Positions 60,621 through 64,000 of a stretch of 64,000 nucleotides of DNA are shown here, one piece after another. The position numbers were made by a program, and so were the translations under genes. The DNA is from Schaedlerella glycyrrhizinilytica_A (lineage in GTDB: Bacteria > Bacillota > Clostridia > Lachnospirales > Lachnospiraceae), in NCBI RefSeq assembly GCF_042852765.1, contig NZ_AP031414.1. The stretch is one strand, 5' to 3'. A model generated the notes under the pieces. The model searched no databases. It was not told the DNA's origin and saw nothing but the letters and a program-made list of their open reading frames with translations. Numbering within the stretch: position 1 is the stretch's first letter; the number at the start of each line of letters is the position of its first letter.

Positions 60621-60809
60621 TTAAAACACTTTGAATAGCGTCTGCGAGTCGAGAAGAGACAAATTTAAGCCTCTTTTAGGCACTTGAACGACGCGTACAG
60701 AGACGTACGCGGAGTGAAAGTAACAACAAAGAGGCTTAAATTTGCTCTTCATCAACCGTTTTCCCCCTTGTACATTGACGCTATATTTTTTGTTCGCTTT
60801 TCCTGCCAT
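60621..60809 (-). CDS. Small open reading frame running through a palindromic repeat
   Basis: A 62-codon frame starting ATG at 60809 with an AGAGGAG site 4-8 nt upstream, and with a good promoter at 60878-60906. The first eight codons (MAGKANKK) precede the repeat; the rest is encoded by repeat sequence. It resembles no family I know. It may be a small gene into which the repeat was inserted, changing its reading frame, rather than a functional protein. Confidence 0.35.
   Translation of the reverse strand: MAGKANKKYSVNVQGGKRLMKSKFKPLCCYFHSAYVSVRVVQVPKRGLNLSLLDSQTLFKVF
60637..60783. repeat. TAGCGTC palindromic repeat family, copy E (longest)
   Basis: A 147-bp element. The minus-strand edge is TAGCGTCAATGTACAAGGGG then GAAAACGGTTGATGAAGAG; the other edge reads AGCGTCTGCGAGTCGAGAAG on the plus strand. 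Inside, an almost perfect 22-bp inverted repeat (AAATTTAAGCCTCTTT and its partner) brackets a GTACGTC/GACGTAC centre. Confidence 0.8.
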
Positions 60810-60877
60810 AAGTCTCCTCTCTCTTTCTCTGGTTCAGACTTATGACACCTCTCAGATTTTCTCAGAATCTTTTTTTC

Positions 60878-60906
60878 AGTATACGAAAAATTTCTGTACC
60901 GTTCAA
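60878..60906 (-). promoter_or_regulatory. Promoter upstream of the small ORF/repeat
   Basis: TTGAAC (60901-60906) and TATACT (60878-60883) with a 17-bp spacer on the minus strand. No annotated gene other than the small ORF at 60621-60809 uses it. 60907-61142 shows no gene. Confidence 0.6.
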
Positions 60907-61142
60907 GTCCTCCCCAGCAGAATCCACACGATTCTTTTGTACACTTTTTTGTTTTCAAAATCGGTTGCTTGGGGTGAATCCCCCGGATGGCGTTCCCGCC
61001 GATTCGCAGTTTCCACGGACAGAACTTCCGTGAGTGTATTTAATTTATCACGAGATTTGAAAAGATACAAGATGACATTTTGCACAAAATTGTCCCAAAT
61101 ACAAAGTGCGGTTCAGCTTCGCTGGACACCCCCTATAAAGAA

Positions 61143-61182
61143 GAGACGATTGAACATGCCTGTCGGCACATTCAATCGTCTC
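61143..61182 (-). terminator. Terminator of the COG3044 ATPase gene
   Basis: GAGACGATTGAA, TGCC and GGCA, TTCAATCGTCTC form a long stem 10 bp after the stop codon, followed on the minus strand by TTCTTTATA. Confidence 0.8.
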
Positions 61183-61191
61183 CCCTCTTTC

Positions 61192-62895
61192 CTACACCAT
61201 CAGCCCACGATACCGGTTCAGGCATGCAAAGATCTCCTGCCGTCTCGGCGCTGCCATCGCCGCTACGCTGCTCCGGCTCTCACACAGACCGGCAAGTCCC
61301 TCTTTTTCTATCTTCTCTTCCAGCCTGTCGACCGCTTCCTGCATCGTCAGCTTGCCGTTAAACACATGCTGCTGAGCGTATTTCAGGCAATATCCAAGCG
61401 CCGTTACCTGTTCGCTGTCCACAATCTGCTCCACATAGCGAAGATCTACGGTCTCCCGATTGATCTGCACGGCTTCCTGCCCCATCGTCTTCATCTTGAT
61501 CCGATCCTGACTTCCGAATCCCCGGCTCTGCCGCGGACGCCGTTCAAAACGCGGATGTCCCGCCGGTTCTTCCGGACCGCTCAGCGCCGGAAAATTCTCC
61601 GCCTCCCGCTTTGCCGGATCTGTGATCTCTTTTGGCACATATTTGTCCATCTGAACAATCGTGTCCGCAATATGGAAATATGCCCCCGAACTTCCGGCAA
61701 CGATCACCGTTGAAATATCGTACTGCTCATACAGTTCCCGGATCCGTTCGATAAACGGCGTGATCGGTTCCATTTCCCGGTGGATCACACGCTGCATCAA
61801 CTCGTCGCGGATCATAAAATTCGTTGCGCTTGTATCTTCGTCGATCAGAAGCGCTTTCGCCCCGGCTTCCATACTCTCGATCACATTCGCCGCCTGAGAA
61901 GTGCTTCCGCTGGCATCCTCCGTGCAGAATGTCCGGGTGTCTTTTCCGTTCGGCAGATCATTGATGAACATCGAAATATCCGCCTGTTTGATGCTTCTTC
62001 CGTCTTCGGCGCGCAGTTTTACCGCCGTCGCATCGGTGATCACATATTCTCTTCCGTCTCCGGCAATATGATCATATACGCCCAGTTCCAGTGCCTTTAG
62101 AAGCGTAGATTTTCCATGGTACCCTCCGCCGACGATCAGCGTGATCCCTTTCCGGATCCCCATCCCTGAAAGAGTTCCTTTATGAGGCAGATCCAACGTC
62201 ACTTCCATCTCTTTCGGAGAAACGAACGCGACCGCGCCGCGCATCGGTTTTGCCGACACACCGGATTCTCTCGGGAGGATCGAACCATTTGCCACAAATG
62301 CGACGAGTCCCCGTTCTTTCAGTTGCTCCCGGATATAAGCCTGATCCTCCGCCAGATCGATCACCTGACGCAGCTTTTTCGCATCCCGTTTCTTATAAAA
62401 CAGGGCGTTCTCCACGCATTCCGGCACATAGTCAAATAAGATCTTTTCCAGTTCCCGGGCATTGATCGTCCGACCATTTGCCGGAAAACCAATCTCCATG
62501 CGCAGTACCACATCCCCGCTTTTTTCGTCGATCCGGCAGGCAGTCCTCTCCAACACTTCCTGCCCGCAGCGGCTCACGGAGATCAGCCCGCTCTTCCCGG
62601 AACCTTTCGCCTGAAACGCATGCTTTCCGGCAAGCATCCCAAAACGTCTTGTCAGATCGTCCTGCAACGCGATGCGCTGGCAGTCTCCGCAATACAACTC
62701 TTTCGGGAATCCGGCAGCCGCGCCTTTTACATGTACGCTCACTTTCGACGGGGAAGCGAACGGGTCTCCCTGCACATGGTCAATGGAAAGCACATACCCC
62801 GGAAACTGGTACATTCCTTTTGTGTCCTTATACGCCGGATAACCTTTGTGATCGATCCGCTTTAATAAATTTTTTAAATCTGTTGATGTCTGCAT
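61192..62895 (-). CDS. Predicted ATPase of the ABC class (COG3044)
   Basis: A 567-residue cytosolic protein of the ABC_ATPase family (PF09818 type). The P-loop is GGGYHGKST near residue 250 with Walker B ALLIDEDTSATNFM. The N-terminal 230 residues are family-specific (GDCQRIALQDDLTRRFG), and the C-terminal 130 include an Arg/Pro-rich segment (RFERRPRQSRGFGSQD). No membrane partner is encoded, so it is not a transporter. The function is unknown. The start at 62895 has a GGAGG site. Confidence 0.85.
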   Translation of the reverse strand: MQTSTDLKNLLKRIDHKGYPAYKDTKGMYQFPGYVLSIDHVQGDPFASPSKVSVHVKGAAAGFPKELYCGDCQRIALQDDLTRRFGMLAGKHAFQAKGSGKSGLISVSRCGQEVLERTACRIDEKSGDVVLRMEIGFPANGRTINARELEKILFDYVPECVENALFYKKRDAKKLRQVIDLAEDQAYIREQLKERGLVAFVANGSILPRESGVSAKPMRGAVAFVSPKEMEVTLDLPHKGTLSGMGIRKGITLIVGGGYHGKSTLLKALELGVYDHIAGDGREYVITDATAVKLRAEDGRSIKQADISMFINDLPNGKDTRTFCTEDASGSTSQAANVIESMEAGAKALLIDEDTSATNFMIRDELMQRVIHREMEPITPFIERIRELYEQYDISTVIVAGSSGAYFHIADTIVQMDKYVPKEITDPAKREAENFPALSGPEEPAGHPRFERRPRQSRGFGSQDRIKMKTMGQEAVQINRETVDLRYVEQIVDSEQVTALGYCLKYAQQHVFNGKLTMQEAVDRLEEKIEKEGLAGLCESRSSVAAMAAPRRQEIFACLNRYRGLMV

Positions 62896-62995
62896 GTCAG
62901 CCTCCTGCATTTTCAAATGTTTTCTGAACTACTCATGCCTATAAACTTATCACATTTCTCTCCCAACGTCAAAAACACCAAAACTTCTGCGGTTG

Positions 62996-63066
62996 AGGTC
63001 TGCGAGTCGAGAAGAGCCTTAGATTCACTCTTCATCGACCGTTTTCCTCTTTGTACATGGATGCTA
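62996..63066. repeat. TAGCGTC palindromic repeat family, copy F
   Basis: The minus-strand edge is TAGCATCCATGTACAAAGAG then GAAAACGGTCGATGAAGAG, and the far edge GAGGTCTGCGAGTCGAGAAG on the plus strand. The element is 71 bp long. The TAG is the stop codon of the glycoside hydrolase gene. Confidence 0.75.
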
Positions 63067-64000
63067 CTTCTCGTTCTTATAAATTTTCACCGTTCCGCTG
63101 ATTCCGGATTTACAGGTCGGCGTTACATCTTGTCCGATATATTTTGCATATGGATTTGGAAATTGAGATGCTTCTCGCTCCAATGTCGTCGCTACTTCGA
63201 TCACAAGTTCATTTACTCCGTCCTGTATTTCCGAACTTAAATCAAAACGATATGTCGGAACAATCTGGATTCCCAGACTTCTTCCATTTACAAATACTTC
63301 CACACCTTCGTATGCATCGCTGATTTCCAACACATACGTTTCTCCTGCTTTTCCCTCAAATTGATTTTCATAACGGACAAATCCGGAGAAAAGCGGTTCT
63401 TCTTCATGCAGCAGATCCGGAAGACAAATTTCCTTTTTCTCTCCAAATTTCGGATAATCGATACTTCTGCAAATGCTCCGTTTCCATACTGTTCCAAGTT
63501 TCACTTCTTCTCCTGAAACCGCAAGCGGGCATTTCTCTTGTTTCAACACTTCTTCTACGCTTTCCTTCTGATCGAAAATAACGATCTGACTCTTCAACGG
63601 CTCCAAAGAAAGCGAAACCTTCTTCGCCTTTTTATCTTCTTCTCGCAAAACTTCTGCACGGTATACTGTATTTTCCCACGCATCATATATATAGCAATCT
63701 CTTTCATCCGGGATCTGCACATTTCCCTCGTAAATATCGTCGCCCTCATTGACAAACAGATAGACCGCGCTTCCGTCCTGATGTTCATAATGATAATAAC
63801 GTACCCGATTATTTTCCGGTTCGATCGAAAGTTCATTCACACCTTGCCTGGAGAGTTTTGCCACAAGCTCATCCAACGGTACAACTTCTCCCTCTACCCC
63901 TTCCGGCAGACGATTGATAAAGTATACCGGGAAATGTGCCTCCTGCATTTTTTTCACTGCCTCTTTCATATGCGGTGTCACAAATTGAAGTTCCGGTACG
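63064..64000 (-). CDS. C-terminal part of a glycoside hydrolase (GH106/GH2-like), truncated by the window edge
   Basis: The last 311 residues of a large glycoside hydrolase; the frame stays open to position 64000. The end is a galactose-binding-like beta-sandwich (YEGVEVFVNGRSLG, PTYRFDLSSEI and NELVIEVATTLERE). The preceding region (MKEAVKKMQEAHFPVYFINR) recalls the large rhamnosidase-type GH family with a terminal jelly-roll. The catalytic residues lie outside the window, so the substrate is uncertain. Confidence 0.75.
   Translation of the reverse strand, partial: VPELQFVTPHMKEAVKKMQEAHFPVYFINRLPEGVEGEVVPLDELVAKLSRQGVNELSIEPENNRVRYYHYEHQDGSAVYLFVNEGDDIYEGNVQIPDERDCYIYDAWENTVYRAEVLREEDKKAKKVSLSLEPLKSQIVIFDQKESVEEVLKQEKCPLAVSGEEVKLGTVWKRSICRSIDYPKFGEKKEICLPDLLHEEEPLFSGFVRYENQFEGKAGETYVLEISDAYEGVEVFVNGRSLGIQIVPTYRFDLSSEIQDGVNELVIEVATTLEREASQFPNPYAKYIGQDVTPTCKSGISGTVKIYKNEK

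Noticed and set aside
60752..60958. 68-codon minus-strand frame upstream of the repeat
   Set aside because: It starts within the promoter's -35 side and overlaps the better small frame that has its own ribosome-binding site; no family resemblance.

Overview
The window comes from a low-to-mid GC Firmicute, most likely a gut Lachnospiraceae (Clostridia) close to the Mediterraneibacter/Dorea group. The evidence is the 5' end of a 16S rRNA gene at positions 1-142 (read on the minus strand), strong AGGAGG ribosome-binding sites, a T-box before tyrS, the folate/ECF-type cluster ecfA1-ecfA2-ecfT-truA, and many Clostridia-type small proteins. Almost all genes lie on the minus strand, leading away from the rRNA operon.

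Layout. 0-0.9 kb: 16S start with its promoter and two tRNA-Ser genes. 0.9-10.3 kb: core genes: ispD, the t6A set (tsaD, a tsaB-rimI fusion, tsaE) with RNase Z, the last two purine steps made by separate proteins (a stand-alone AICAR transformylase and an archaeal-type PurO IMP cyclohydrolase), a YkgJ/DUF89 pair and an uncharacterised protein. 10.4-17.2 kb: a LacI-controlled sugar-acid operon (regulator, binding protein, two permeases, enolase-superfamily dehydratase, RraA-type protein). 17.3-22.6 kb: an AT-richer island of broken genes (LPXTG protein tail, frameshifted relaxase, truncated YaiI, deleted peptide deformylase, HNH fragment, ParB-like fragment) that also carries an intact overlapping methyltransferase/HNH pair and a RhuM-Fic protein. 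22.9-23.9 kb: rplM-rpsI. 24.0-31.4 kb: a second sugar ABC operon with an esterase and a YesMN-type two-component system. 31.6-40.9 kb: alpha-amylase, flavin reductase, T-box/tyrS, truA-ecfT-ecfA2-ecfA1, a DMT exporter, cyclophilin and a possible cysteine peptidase. 40.9-46.0 kb: a BMP/nucleoside-type ABC importer. 46.3-49.1 kb (plus strand): MsmX ATPase, a PucR-type regulator and a membrane protein. 49.1-55.4 kb: Sir2, HD hydrolase, small conserved proteins, a GntR-controlled ABC exporter, a YefM antitoxin with a dead YoeB toxin, tRNA-Leu, and a zinc-ribbon protein. 55.5-59.7 kb: a Gld-like ABC system. 59.9-64 kb: a DUF3592 protein, a COG3044 ATPase and the 3' part of a glycoside hydrolase.

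How it fits together. Neither sugar ABC importer has its own ATPase; the MsmX homologue at 46.4 kb probably powers both. Two kinds of interspersed repeat are visible that gene annotation does not explain. One is a palindromic family whose edge reads TAGCGTC and which supplies the TAG stop codon of four different minus-strand genes. The other is a 44-bp hairpin repeat in two copies with a compensatory base-pair change. These repeats, the methyltransferase/HNH cassette and the mutated YoeB are the most interesting items.
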